DNA of 64,000 bases from positions 186,001 through 250,000 of the forward strand of contig JAHBUH010000002.1 of NCBI GenBank assembly GCA_019638185.1, read 5' to 3'. Origin of the DNA: Leadbetterella sp. (lineage in GTDB: Bacteria > Bacteroidota > Bacteroidia > Cytophagales > Spirosomataceae). A model generated the notes under the pieces. The model saw only the letters and a list, made by a program, of their open reading frames with translations, was not told the origin of the DNA and ran no database searches. A program made the position numbers and the translations under genes. Shown here one piece after another: positions 52,036 to 61,764 of this stretch (the first letter of the stretch is position 1; the number at the start of each line of letters is the position of its first letter).

Positions 52036-53255
52036 ATCTTTTTAACCACTAATGCGGAGTTCGTCCCTCCGAAACCGAACGAATTTGACAAAAATATATC
52101 AAATTTTTCGTTTATGGTATTTTTGGCGATATTTAATTTAGCCGATTGCTCGTCGGGAGTTTCAAAGTTGATATTGGGTGCAATAAAATCATTTTGCATC
52201 ATGAGGATGGAGTAGATGACCTCGCTGGCTCCGGCCATCCAGCACTCGTGGCCGGTCATGGATTTGGTGGAGCTCACCCAGGGATTCCTTTCCCCGAAGA
52301 TCCCGAAGATGGCTTCGGCCTCATTAGCGTCGCCCAGGGGCGTGGAAGTAGCATGGGCATTGATATAATCCACTTCCGTGGCCTGGATGCCGGCCTGCTT
52401 AACGGCCCGCAGCATGGCTATGGAAGGCCCTTCCACGTTGGGTGTGGAGATATGGCCGCCGTTAGAGGAGAACCCGTAGCCAATGACCTCCGCTATAATA
52501 GGTGCACCGCGTTTTACGGCACTTTCATATTCTTCCAGCACCAGGGTGGCTGCCCCGCCGCTGGGAATGAGGCCGTCACGCGAGCGGTCAAACGGCCGCG
52601 AAGCTTTGGACGGATCTTCATGATAGGTAGAGAATACGCCCAGTGCGTCAAAACTGCTCATGGCGTATTTATTGATCTCCTGAGCCCCGCCACAGACCAC
52701 CGTGTCCTGGAGGCCGCTTTGGATCAGGTAAAACCCCAGGCCGATGGAGTGGGAGCCGCTGGCGCAGGCTGCACTCACGGTCAGGTTAATGCCCCGCATC
52801 TTAAAGATGGTGGAGAGGTTCATGTTTACCGTGGAGTTCATGGAACGGAAAATGGCTCCGGAACCGATCAGTGAAGTATCGCGTTTTTCCCGCAGGACAT
52901 CCGTGGCTTCAATGATGGATTTTGAAACGCTGTCGTTACCGTAAAGGATGCCCACCTCATTTTTTTCCAGGAAATCGTTATCGATCCCCGCCTGCTGCAG
53001 GGCCTGTACGGTGGCCAGGTAGGCGTATTCTGATTCCTCGCCGATGCTGATGCGCTGGCGGCGGGTGAGCATATCTTTCAGGTTAGGTTTGGGAACGCTA
53101 CCGGTCAATGCTGACTTAAATCCATACTCCTGCCGTTCGGGGTCAATGACGATCCCGGACTTCCCGTGGTACAGCGAATCCCTCACCTCTTCCAGGCTGA
53201 TTCCTATACTGGAATAAATCCCCATGCCGGTGATAACCACTCTTCTGTGCATCAT
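52032..53255 (-). CDS. Beta-ketoacyl-ACP synthase (FabF-like) of the leftward arm
   Basis: 407 aa. Catalytic cysteine in VSAACASGSHSIG, histidine in NAHATSTPLGD (HATST rather than HGTST), lysine and histidine in STKSMTGHECWMAGA, C-terminal NSFGFGGTNS. Complete active site. Third complete elongating ketosynthase of the cluster besides DarB. Starts within the fabG stop (TAATG). It may extend the acyl chain for the dialkylresorcinol or take part in polyene elongation; sequence does not decide. Confidence 0.93.
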   Translation of the reverse strand: MMHRRVVITGMGIYSSIGISLEEVRDSLYHGKSGIVIDPERQEYGFKSALTGSVPKPNLKDMLTRRQRISIGEESEYAYLATVQALQQAGIDNDFLEKNEVGILYGNDSVSKSIIEATDVLREKRDTSLIGSGAIFRSMNSTVNMNLSTIFKMRGINLTVSAACASGSHSIGLGFYLIQSGLQDTVVCGGAQEINKYAMSSFDALGVFSTYHEDPSKASRPFDRSRDGLIPSGGAATLVLEEYESAVKRGAPIIAEVIGYGFSSNGGHISTPNVEGPSIAMLRAVKQAGIQATEVDYINAHATSTPLGDANEAEAIFGIFGERNPWVSSTKSMTGHECWMAGASEVIYSILMMQNDFIAPNINFETPDEQSAKLNIAKNTINEKFDIFLSNSFGFGGTNSALVVKKI

Positions 53256-53986
53256 TACGAATAGATTCCTCCGTTTATATTGATCACTTCCCCGGTAATA
53301 TAAGAAGCTTTTTCCGATACCAAAAAGTTCACCAGGTCAGCCACTTCTTCCGCCTCACCGAAGCGGCCCAGGGGGATGAGCTTTTTCAGCTCGTCTTCGT
53401 TCAGGCCGCCGGTCATATCCGACCGGATAAAGCCCGGTGCCACGGCATTGACCGTGATATTTCTTTTGGCCACTTCCTGGGCCAGGGCCTTGGTAGCGGC
53501 TACCAGGGCGCCTTTGGCGGCCGAGTAGTTCACCTGCCCGGCGGTACCTTTCATGCCCGATACCGAGGCGATATTCACGATCCGCCCGTATTTATTTCTC
53601 AGCAGCTGCTGGATAAAAAAGCCGGTAACGTTATAAAAACCGTTCAGGCTGGTCTGGATCACGTCTGTCCAGTCTTCCGGATTCATCCACATAAAAAGGC
53701 CGTCACGGGTAATGCCGGCGTTATTAATGATGACTTCCACTTTAGCCTCCGGATGGGCTTCCTGCCAGGCATCCAGGGCCTGCAGGGTATCTTCCCGGTC
53801 AGCCACGTTAAAACGGATGATCTCACCGGTTTTACCCAGGGCCTGAATTTCCTGTAAGGTTTCTTCGGCGGCGGTCCGGTTAGACTGGTAGTTAATCAGC
53901 AGGTGGTAGGAGGTTTCCTCCGCCAGCTTCCGGCAAATGGCCCGCCCGATGCCTCTTGATCCGCCTGTGATGATGGCACACTTCAT
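53255..53986 (-). CDS. fabG: 3-oxoacyl-ACP reductase (FabG-like)
   Basis: 243 aa short-chain dehydrogenase. NADPH loop TGGSRGIGRAI, NNAG in VIINNAGITRDG, and the catalytic Ser-Tyr-Lys in ASVSGMKGTAGQVNYSAAKGAL. C-terminal INGGIYS. The only ketoreductase in the cluster, so it is expected to reduce all beta-keto intermediates of the polyene. Overlaps the ammonia-lyase stop by 4 bp and adjoins the ketosynthase start. Confidence 0.94.
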   Translation of the reverse strand: MKCAIITGGSRGIGRAICRKLAEETSYHLLINYQSNRTAAEETLQEIQALGKTGEIIRFNVADREDTLQALDAWQEAHPEAKVEVIINNAGITRDGLFMWMNPEDWTDVIQTSLNGFYNVTGFFIQQLLRNKYGRIVNIASVSGMKGTAGQVNYSAAKGALVAATKALAQEVAKRNITVNAVAPGFIRSDMTGGLNEDELKKLIPLGRFGEAEEVADLVNFLVSEKASYITGEVININGGIYS

Positions 53987-55512
53987 GCTGCTTCCCCGTT
54001 TAATAAGAGATTCTTTACCGCTTCAATTTCCCGGTACATCGGCCGGTCTTCGCGGTAAGCCGGAACCACCGCTCTGACCCGGTTATACAGGTCTTTCGTA
54101 GCCGAAGATACGAATTCTTTACAATTCAGGGCGTCAATGGCCTGGCAGATGGTGATGATCTCAATGCTCAGCACCTGGAAACCGTTTTCAATGACCCGGG
54201 CAGCCAGCAGGGCGGAGTTTGTGCCCATGCTCACAATATCCTGGTTATCGTTATTATTGGGAATGCTGTGGATATACATGGGATTGGAGAGGGTCTGGCT
54301 TTCGGCGGTGGTAGAAGTAGCCGTAAACTGCAGCCCCTGCATCCCGAAGTTAAAGCCTAGCACGGCCAGGTTCACAAACGGTGGCAGGATGCCGTTCAGG
54401 GAAGGGTTCACCAGGTAGTTCAACTGGCGCTCGGCCAGCATGGTCAGCTTGGTGATGACTATTTTCAGCTTATCCATCTCCAGGGAGACGTAGTCGCCAT
54501 GGAAATTTCCGCCGTGGTAAACGTGTTCCGTGCCGATGTCCACGATAGGGTTATCATTGGCGGAATTGATCTCGTTTTCCAGCACGGTGGCCACGTTATT
54601 GAGGGTATCCAGCACGGGCCCCAGGATCTGGGGAACGCAGCGGATGGAGTAATATTCCTGTACTTTTTCTTTGAAAATGGACTCTTTGTTTTCACCGGTG
54701 TAAAGGTGCTCTTTTCTTTTTCGGGTGAGCTGGCTGTCGGCCAGGCATTCCCGCATCCGGGCGGCTATTTCGCGCTGTCCCTGGTGCAGCTTGGTATGGT
54801 TCAGCTCTTTGGACAGGTGGTCGTCATAGGCCCGCATGAGCTCGTTAATGGCACAGGAGCATTTTACGGACCAGTCCAGCAGCTTCCGGGCCCGGAAGAG
54901 GTTCACAATGCCTATTCCTGACATCACCGAAGTGCCGTTAATCAGGGCCAGGCCTTCGCGGATTTCCACCTGTATGGGCTTCAGTCCTTCTTCTTCAAAA
55001 ACTTCGGCCGTATTTCTTCTTTCTCCTTTATGGAAAACCTCGCCTTCACCGATGAGCACCAGGGCCAGATGGGCCAGCTGTACCAGGTCACCGCTGGCGC
55101 CTACTCCGCCGTGTTCAAAGATCAGCGGCACGATGTCACGGTTCAGCAGTTCCTGCATGAGCGTGATCACCGAGGGGTGCACGCCGGAGTTCCCGAGGCA
55201 GAGGGTATTCAGCCGGGCCAGTACGGCAGCGCGGGCAAACTCCGGTGCCAGGGGCTGGCCGGTGCCCGTAGCGTGACTGCGGATCAGGTTATACTGGAGC
55301 CGGACACGGTCAGCGTCAGGTACCCGGTACTGGGCCATGGGGCCGAAACCGGTATTTACACCATACAGAACCTTGTTCCGGGAAAATTCTTCGAGGAAGG
55401 AAAAACTCTGGCTCACCCCCTGTAGGGTAGCCTCATCAATTTCTACAGGAACTTCTTTGTATGTTATTGATTTAAAGTGATTTAGGTTTAGATGGCGTGT
55501 CTCTGAGCTCAT
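53983..55512 (-). CDS. Aromatic amino acid (tyrosine) ammonia-lyase
   Basis: 509 aa from the ATG at 55512 (an ATG at 55521 is also in frame). The MIO prosthetic group forms from Ala-Ser-Gly in HGGVGASGDLVQL. Tyr in VLYGVNTGFGPMAQYR, ALINGTSVM and QDIVSMGTNSAL are conserved family sites. The segment NLIRSHATGTG has a Ser-His pair also seen in histidine ammonia-lyases, but from memory the whole sequence resembles the tyrosine ammonia-lyase of the Flavobacterium johnsoniae flexirubin cluster. It would make p-coumarate, the starter of the aryl polyene. First gene of the leftward arm. Confidence 0.9.
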   Translation of the reverse strand: MSSETRHLNLNHFKSITYKEVPVEIDEATLQGVSQSFSFLEEFSRNKVLYGVNTGFGPMAQYRVPDADRVRLQYNLIRSHATGTGQPLAPEFARAAVLARLNTLCLGNSGVHPSVITLMQELLNRDIVPLIFEHGGVGASGDLVQLAHLALVLIGEGEVFHKGERRNTAEVFEEEGLKPIQVEIREGLALINGTSVMSGIGIVNLFRARKLLDWSVKCSCAINELMRAYDDHLSKELNHTKLHQGQREIAARMRECLADSQLTRKRKEHLYTGENKESIFKEKVQEYYSIRCVPQILGPVLDTLNNVATVLENEINSANDNPIVDIGTEHVYHGGNFHGDYVSLEMDKLKIVITKLTMLAERQLNYLVNPSLNGILPPFVNLAVLGFNFGMQGLQFTATSTTAESQTLSNPMYIHSIPNNNDNQDIVSMGTNSALLAARVIENGFQVLSIEIITICQAIDALNCKEFVSSATKDLYNRVRAVVPAYREDRPMYREIEAVKNLLLNGEAA

Positions 55513-55557
55513 TAAATGCAAAGGGTTAAACAGGACTATTTTCTAAACAGATTTTCT

Positions 55558-55587
55558 TTGTCTTTGAATATAATATTCCTAATTTTG
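55558..55587 (+). promoter_or_regulatory. Promoter of the halogenase gene
   Basis: TTG at 55558-55560 and TAATTTTG at 55580-55587 are separated by 19 nt, the best match in the window to the Bacteroidota -33/-7 promoter. The ATG follows at 55643, leaving a leader of about 50 nt. Confidence 0.65.
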
Positions 55588-55642
55588 AGGCTGCAAAGAT
55601 AGTTATTTCTTATTTATTTTTTTACCATACTAAACAGATAAT

Positions 55643-56896
55643 ATGAAAAAGGAGGAAGTTGATGTTTTAGTCATCGGAGCCGGTCCCTCGGGATGTGTCG
55701 CATCGGCTTACTTATTTAATCACGGTGCAAAAGTGAAGGTGGTTGAAAAATCAAAATTCCCCCGGTTTGTGATCGGTGAAAGCTTCCTCCCCCGGTCTAT
55801 GGAGCATTATGAAGAAGCGGGCCTGCTGGAGGCACTGAAAGCCCGGAATTTTGAGATAAAAGCGGGTGCCCGGTTTATCCGCGGAGAGCAGATCTGTAAT
55901 TTTGATTTCAGTGATAAGTTCGGAACGGGCTGGGACTGGACCTGGCAGGCGCCCCGGGCTGATTTTGATAACACGCTGGCGCAGGAGGTGATCCGCAAGG
56001 GTGTGGACCTGGAGTTTGAAACGGAGGTGCTGGACGTGCAGTTTGACGGCACGGACTCCGTAACCACGGTCAGGAATAAAGAGGGGGAAACCTCCGAGAT
56101 CAAAGCTAAATTTATCATTGATTCCAGCGGTTACGGCCGGGTGCTGCCCCGCTTACTGGGACTGGACCGGCCTTCTAACGTAACCAATAACTCAGCCATT
56201 TTTACCCATGTAAAAGATGAGAGCCGCGTAGGTGGCGAGGAAGGAACGATCATCACCTTTGATATCCTGGAAACCCAGGTGTGGTTTTGGGTGATCCCCT
56301 TCTCTAACGGCAATACCAGCCTGGGCATCGTAGGCCCTACCAGTTATATTAACAGCCTGGGAGACGATACGGATGCCGCCCTGCGGGAAGCCATCCGGCG
56401 CTCAGATTATTACAAAGACCGCTACCTGGATACAGAGTTTATCTTTAAACCGCATAAAATCCAGGATTATTCCTGCAAGGTGTCTCAGATCTGCGGGCCG
56501 GGCTATACGCTCACGGGTAACAGTGCCGAGTTTCTTGACCCCGTATTTTCATCGGGCGTATGCTTTGCCACGGAATCCGGCTTACTGTCGGCCAAGCTTT
56601 TCCTGAAAGAGCAGAGCGGCGAAAAAGTAGACTGGCAAAAGGAATATTCCGATTATATCCGCCGGGGAGTAAGCGTATTTACCACCTACGTGATGGAGTG
56701 GTATACCGGAAATCTCCAGACCCTGTTCTTCCATCAACCTGAAAACCCGGATGTTAAACGAAAAATCTGTGCCGTGCTGGCCGGTTATGTCTGGAACCAG
56801 GAGAACCCGTTTGTACTGAAGCATGACCGGGTGATCCGGAATATGGCGTACATGCTGGAGAACGGCGGAAAGCCGGAGGATTTGAAGGTAGGTTAA
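55643..56896 (+). CDS. Flavin-dependent halogenase (flexirubin chlorination)
   Basis: 417 aa. FAD site VIGAGPSGCVASAYL, KFPRFVIGESFLPRS as in tryptophan-halogenase relatives, Lys73 in FEIKAGARF, which aligns with the conserved halogenase lysine, and the halogenase motif WxWxIP as WFWVIP at residues 214-219. GNSAEFLDPVFSSGVCFA closes the FAD fold. These features favour a halogenase over a simple monooxygenase; the target is probably the phenolic ring of the polyene or resorcinol. It needs a flavin reductase from elsewhere. Divergent from the ammonia-lyase operon. Confidence 0.87.
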   Translation: MKKEEVDVLVIGAGPSGCVASAYLFNHGAKVKVVEKSKFPRFVIGESFLPRSMEHYEEAGLLEALKARNFEIKAGARFIRGEQICNFDFSDKFGTGWDWTWQAPRADFDNTLAQEVIRKGVDLEFETEVLDVQFDGTDSVTTVRNKEGETSEIKAKFIIDSSGYGRVLPRLLGLDRPSNVTNNSAIFTHVKDESRVGGEEGTIITFDILETQVWFWVIPFSNGNTSLGIVGPTSYINSLGDDTDAALREAIRRSDYYKDRYLDTEFIFKPHKIQDYSCKVSQICGPGYTLTGNSAEFLDPVFSSGVCFATESGLLSAKLFLKEQSGEKVDWQKEYSDYIRRGVSVFTTYVMEWYTGNLQTLFFHQPENPDVKRKICAVLAGYVWNQENPFVLKHDRVIRNMAYMLENGGKPEDLKVG

Positions 56897-56917
56897 AACG
56901 GGATATTTATAGTATTT

Positions 56918-56951
56918 TTAAGGGGAGGCGCTTTGCAGCACCTCCCCTTAA
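56918..56951. terminator. Bidirectional terminator between halogenase and SusD
   Basis: TTAAGGGGAGG (56918-56928) and CCTCCCCTTAA (56941-56951) form an 11-bp perfect stem with a 12-nt loop. A U-run follows on both strands (ATTTTT to the right, and TAAAAATACT read on the other strand). It would end both the halogenase and the leftward SusD transcript. Confidence 0.88.
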
Positions 56952-56961
56952 TTTTTGGCCC

Positions 56962-58452
56962 TTACAGCGGGTTTTGCACCACCAGACCGTTTGTTCTTTC
57001 AATTTCTCCCTGAGGGATCGGAAGCTGCCATCTCTTATCGCCCGGCTCTACTTCCATCACACCATTGGTAAACGAAGCATTGTGGTTTCCACCTCTTCTG
57101 TCCAGTTTACTGTTTGTTCTTTTCAGGTCATAGAAACGGAAGCCTTCTCCCCAAAGTTCGATCCGGCGCTGAACGCGGATCTCCTCCAGCAGGGCATCGC
57201 CTGTTTTGGTTGATTTAACGTAAGCCGGATCCCGGGTTACCACCAATTCACGCAGTACGGTAGCCGCATCGCTGTCTTTACCCTGTGCAGCCAGTGCTTC
57301 GGCCTCAATCAGGTAAAGTTCTGCAGCTCTCATGTAAGGAACATCACCGATACTGCTGGCAGGATCTGTCACCTTAAATTTCTTATGCAGGTAAGGCGGT
57401 CTTGTATAAGCCGTAGTAGGCAGCGGAAAATCAGCTGTATTTTTTCCGGTTGGATCAAACAGGGTTTTCCGGATATCCGTATCCGACATTTTGTTATACA
57501 GTACCGAGAAGATCACTTTCGGAGTAGCCCGGATAGCCGTAGAGTTAAAGTTCACGGACATGTAGGCAAAGAACGAGTAGAAATAGTTCGTTTCTGCTGA
57601 AATGATTCTTGAACCCCAAAGCCACTCGGCATTACCGTAATCGTTAAATCCTTTAGTATAATCCGCAGCAGACATCAGCGGGAAACCGGTTCTGGCTTCT
57701 TTGGCCATTTGAGCGGCAGTAGCCCAATCCTGCTTCACTAAAGCAATACGCGCCTTGATTCCCTTAGCCACGTTAATGTTAAAGTTAGACTTATTAGGAC
57801 GGGTGTAATTAGCGGATGTAAACAGGCCGATGGCCTCGTTAATATCCTTATCCACCTGCGCATAAACTTCTGCTACGGTATTTCTCGCAGCCGGTTCAGT
57901 AGTAGGCGCCAGAACCAGGGGAACACCCAGGTCTGAGTTAGCCTGTCCGGCTACAAAACGCTTTCCAAACATCTGAACCAGGTTAAAATAAGACCATGCC
58001 CGGTAGGTAAGCGCCTGCGCTTTAATAGCATCTTTGTCTTTCTGATCTCCTACGGCCCCGTCTATGTTGGCAATGATCATGTTCGCATTACCGATAATGG
58101 CGTAGTAGAAGCCATAATTGTACAGGTTGGAAGCGGTATTCGGGTTAGTATTCGCTATCCATTTGTACTCATTCTGCAAACCGCTGTTCGCTACATTCGG
58201 GAAAACCAGGTCTTCTCCATAAATGTCCATGTAGAGCATGTTACCCGACTGGCCTCCCTGGGGCTGTGACCCGAAAATCTGGGAGTACATATACCGGTGA
58301 ATTCCGTTTACGGCTGCCCACGCATTTTTAGTAGTGCTGAATGCATCAGTGGTGGCGGTTTGACGTGTAGGCTTGGTTTCCAGGAAGTCCTTTTCACAGG
58401 AAGTCATCAGGCCTATCAAAACCAGTGTTGATAAAAATATTCTGATCTTCAT
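56962..58452 (-). CDS. SusD/RagB-family outer-membrane lipoprotein
   Basis: 496 aa. Lipoprotein signal MKIRIFLSTLVLIGLMTSC. SusD pattern: AQALTYRAWSYFNLVQMFG, a TPR-like core, VPYMRAAELYLIEAEALAAQGKD, and ELWGEGFRFYDLKRT near the C-terminus. It is the surface lid of the SusC channel encoded 20 bp upstream on the same strand. No hydrolases or regulator next to it, so the ligand is not predictable. Ends at the bidirectional terminator. Confidence 0.95.
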   Translation of the reverse strand: MKIRIFLSTLVLIGLMTSCEKDFLETKPTRQTATTDAFSTTKNAWAAVNGIHRYMYSQIFGSQPQGGQSGNMLYMDIYGEDLVFPNVANSGLQNEYKWIANTNPNTASNLYNYGFYYAIIGNANMIIANIDGAVGDQKDKDAIKAQALTYRAWSYFNLVQMFGKRFVAGQANSDLGVPLVLAPTTEPAARNTVAEVYAQVDKDINEAIGLFTSANYTRPNKSNFNINVAKGIKARIALVKQDWATAAQMAKEARTGFPLMSAADYTKGFNDYGNAEWLWGSRIISAETNYFYSFFAYMSVNFNSTAIRATPKVIFSVLYNKMSDTDIRKTLFDPTGKNTADFPLPTTAYTRPPYLHKKFKVTDPASSIGDVPYMRAAELYLIEAEALAAQGKDSDAATVLRELVVTRDPAYVKSTKTGDALLEEIRVQRRIELWGEGFRFYDLKRTNSKLDRRGGNHNASFTNGVMEVEPGDKRWQLPIPQGEIERTNGLVVQNPL

Positions 58453-58472
58453 AATTCTTTGTTCAAATAAAT

Positions 58473-61400
58473 TTAAAATCCTACTTTAACTCCCGCTGTA
58501 AATACCTTATTGAAGTTATAGCTGTTATCTACGGTACCATTAAAGCTTCCGGTCACGTTCATTCCTCTTCTGGCCGAGCCCAGGTACAGGTTTTCACCGG
58601 TTACATACACGCTGGCCGATTTGGCGTTAATAGGTTTCAGCACACTTTTCGGAATATCATAACCCAGGGAGATATTGTTCAGCTGGAAGTAAGAAGCGCT
58701 GGTCAGCCAACGGGTGGAACCTCCTGAAAAGTCGGCATTTCTTGCATTGTCCAGTCTCGGAATATTTCCGGTTTTGTTATTTCCAGTCCATCTTTCCAGA
58801 ATATCCACGTGCATGGCGTTACCGTAACTTCCGGAGTTCATGAGTGTACCATAAACTGAGTCATATACTTTTCCGCCTACCTGGAAGGTAAAGAGTCCGG
58901 ATAAAGTAAATCCTTTGTACTTCAGGGTATGATTCATCGAGCCGTAGAAATCCGGGATAGAGGAGGTGCCGTTATACCGGAGATTAGCTTCCCCAAGCAC
59001 AGTAGTAAGGGTGTCAGCGCCTACGATACGTGTATTGGCTGATGTCTTGTTTGTCCTGTACAGTGCCTGCCCGGTTTCTTCATCCACTCCTGCAAATTGC
59101 CTTAAATAGAAATCATAGATGGAGTGGCCTACGCTGTAGCCTTTTGTTCCTGAAACAATAAGCGGCTGGCCATCCGGCATCTTGGTGATCTGATTCTTAA
59201 AGGTGGTGAAATTCACGGTAGTATTATAAGAGAAGTCTTTGGTTTTAACCACCAGACCGTTTAACTGAATTTCGATACCCTTGTTATACAGACTACCAAT
59301 GTTCTTGTTAATCTCAAACCCATCGACACTGGTGGTTCCGCCATTCTGGAAAGGCACGGGTACCCCAAAGATCAGTCCGTCTGTTACCCGGTGGAAGTAT
59401 TCTACCGATCCCGTCAGTCTTCTTCCCAGTACACCGAAGTCCACACCTATATCAAAGTTTTTGGCCGTTTCCCAGGTCAGATTCCGGTTAGGAATGTTAG
59501 ATTGGGTAAATCCGGCTGCTCCGGCGTTATTACGCCCTAAAGTATAGAGCGAGTGGTAAGGATAATAACCTACTCCGGCATCATTTCCTACCTGCCCGTA
59601 GGAGGCTCTGAACTTCAGAACATCTACCCATGACACATTAAAGAAGTTTTCTTTCACGATGTTATAAGCTCCCCCGACAGACCAGAAGTTGGCCCAGCGT
59701 ACCTCCGGTGCAAACCGGGAGTTACCGTCTCTTCTCAGTGAGACTGAACCGATATATTTCCCGTCATTATCCCAGTTTAAACGGGTAAAGTAAGATTCTA
59801 CCGTCTGGTTGTCTTCGTAAGCGTCCAGAGACAGAACCTCAGAGAAGTTAACCAGCTCTATCACCCCGTCTACTACCTGGCCTACACGGCCTCCGCGCAT
59901 GTAGTTATATTTGTAGCCGTACGACTCATGGCCACCCAGTAAGGTAAAGTTATTTTTGCCTACATTTTTTTCGTATTCCAATAACTGGTTCCAGGTAACA
60001 GACCTTTTGCTGTTAAATTCATTGTAGGCTCTTCCTGCTGGTGCGCCGTCACCCAGAATGCTGTTATTAAATTCACGGTCATTGATAGTCTGGTAGTCAA
60101 AGCTCAGGTTAGTAGTGGCCGTCAGTCCCGGTAAAAGGTTTAAGCGGGCGAAGGTCCTGGTACCGATAGCACTCTGGTTAATCATTCTTTCGTTCAGCTC
60201 ATTTTCCCACACGGCATGGCGTCCCGGCGAATACGGCCGGCCGTCTCCCCTGTCATAAATTTTGTTACCGTTACCATCCAGGACGTACTCACCGGTAGTG
60301 CGGTTATGTTCATGAACAGGATAAATTGGACCCGCAAATCTCGAATACCAGAACGGGTTCACAAAAGAAGATCCCGTATAATCAGTGGCGCCCCGGCCCA
60401 TACGGTAGGAGCCATTGATGTTTAAGCCTATCCGCAGCCATTTGGTGGCCTGTGATTCGGCATTTACCCGACCTGTATATCTTTCCAAAGCCGATTTTAA
60501 CAAATAACCTTCTTCTTTCGTATAACCAAAGGAAGCGAAGTAGTTACTTTTACTGGTACCGGCGTCGTAGTTTAAAGTGTAGTTCTGACGGCTTTTTCCA
60601 CCGGTCTGGATAGCTCCGGCCCAGTCCAGGTCTTCCGGGTACAGTAGTTTCGCCGCCGGATTCAGGTTTCCGTTTACATCTACAATCTGGTTATTGGGCA
60701 CATTGAAAGGATTATATCCTAACATGTTGTATATACCGCTGTAATTATTTCCGTTGTAGCTGGTCAATGTCCCGGAAGCAATCTGGTTAGCTATTTCCAT
60801 GGGAATCTTCTGCCCGTAGGTCAGGGTATTTCTGTAGGCTTCCCACATCAGCGGGTAATACTGCTCGGCGTTTACGGTTTCATATTCAGGTAAACCCCGC
60901 GAAATAGTACCGGCAGAAGCGTGGAAGTTCAGGTTATTTTTACCTTCTTTCCCTTTCTTGGTGGTCACTAATACCACACCGTTAGCGCCTCTGGAACCGT
61001 AGATGGCTGTAGTGGACGCATCTTTCAATATCGAGATAGATTCCACATCGTCCGGGTTAATGTTAGCCGTACCGGCATCATATGGAACCCCGTCTACCAC
61101 GTAGAGTGCACTGTTAGAAGCATTAATGGATCCGAAGCCCCTTACCCGGATCTCCGGTGCAGAACCCGGTGCTCCACCCGAAGAAGTGGTCTGTACCCCA
61201 GGCGCTGCTCCTATTACTGCGTTTAATGCATTGGCATTGGGCCGGGTGCTGATCTTATCGGGAGAAATCTGGGCCGATGATCCCACGTGCTTATCGGCTG
61301 AAACTGTACCATACCCGATCACGATTACTTCCTCCAGTAGTCTTTCATCAGACTCCAGGGTAACGTTAACTACGGAACGACCGTTTACAGCCACTTCCTG

Positions 61401-61640
61401 GCTTACAAAACCCACTGCTTTGAAAATCAGGGTAGCACCGGACTGTACGTTCCTGATTGAATAATTTCCTTCGGCATCTGTAGATGCGCCGGTGGTCGTA
61501 CCTTTTACCACCACACTAACTCCGGGTATACCTAACCCGTCAGTAGCGGCTTTCACCACCCCTTTCACCTCTGATTGTCCATAGGCTAATCCTATGCCCA
61601 TGAACACCATTACTAAGAGTAACGTAAATTTTTTACTCAT
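58473..61640 (-). CDS. SusC/RagA-family TonB-linked outer-membrane receptor
   Basis: 1055 aa. Signal peptide MSKKFTLLLVMVFMGIGLAYG, carboxypeptidase-regulatory-like domain (EVKGVVKAATDGLGIPGVSVVVKG), TonB-box-like LEEVIVIGYGT, plug with TAIYGSRGANGVVLVTTKKGKEG, then a long barrel ending VFTAGVKVGF. Longer than the first SusC of the window. Together with the adjacent SusD it forms a high-affinity importer. Its own -7 box lies upstream. Confidence 0.96.
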   Translation of the reverse strand: MSKKFTLLLVMVFMGIGLAYGQSEVKGVVKAATDGLGIPGVSVVVKGTTTGASTDAEGNYSIRNVQSGATLIFKAVGFVSQEVAVNGRSVVNVTLESDERLLEEVIVIGYGTVSADKHVGSSAQISPDKISTRPNANALNAVIGAAPGVQTTSSGGAPGSAPEIRVRGFGSINASNSALYVVDGVPYDAGTANINPDDVESISILKDASTTAIYGSRGANGVVLVTTKKGKEGKNNLNFHASAGTISRGLPEYETVNAEQYYPLMWEAYRNTLTYGQKIPMEIANQIASGTLTSYNGNNYSGIYNMLGYNPFNVPNNQIVDVNGNLNPAAKLLYPEDLDWAGAIQTGGKSRQNYTLNYDAGTSKSNYFASFGYTKEEGYLLKSALERYTGRVNAESQATKWLRIGLNINGSYRMGRGATDYTGSSFVNPFWYSRFAGPIYPVHEHNRTTGEYVLDGNGNKIYDRGDGRPYSPGRHAVWENELNERMINQSAIGTRTFARLNLLPGLTATTNLSFDYQTINDREFNNSILGDGAPAGRAYNEFNSKRSVTWNQLLEYEKNVGKNNFTLLGGHESYGYKYNYMRGGRVGQVVDGVIELVNFSEVLSLDAYEDNQTVESYFTRLNWDNDGKYIGSVSLRRDGNSRFAPEVRWANFWSVGGAYNIVKENFFNVSWVDVLKFRASYGQVGNDAGVGYYPYHSLYTLGRNNAGAAGFTQSNIPNRNLTWETAKNFDIGVDFGVLGRRLTGSVEYFHRVTDGLIFGVPVPFQNGGTTSVDGFEINKNIGSLYNKGIEIQLNGLVVKTKDFSYNTTVNFTTFKNQITKMPDGQPLIVSGTKGYSVGHSIYDFYLRQFAGVDEETGQALYRTNKTSANTRIVGADTLTTVLGEANLRYNGTSSIPDFYGSMNHTLKYKGFTLSGLFTFQVGGKVYDSVYGTLMNSGSYGNAMHVDILERWTGNNKTGNIPRLDNARNADFSGGSTRWLTSASYFQLNNISLGYDIPKSVLKPINAKSASVYVTGENLYLGSARRGMNVTGSFNGTVDNSYNFNKVFTAGVKVGF

Positions 61641-61670
61641 AAAAGTTAATAGTTATAATTTTTTAATCCG

Positions 61671-61678
61671 CAAAATTA
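61671..61678 (-). promoter_or_regulatory. Candidate -7 box of the second susC-susD operon
   Basis: Minus-strand TAATTTTG matches TAnnTTTG, about 30 nt before the ATG at 61640. No clear -33. Confidence 0.5.
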
Positions 61679-61764
61679 CTGCAGAATATTTAATAACTCA
61701 TAACTAAAATGAATGAAAACGCTTAATTTTTTACGTTAAACTATATATTTTTTTGTTCTCCTGC

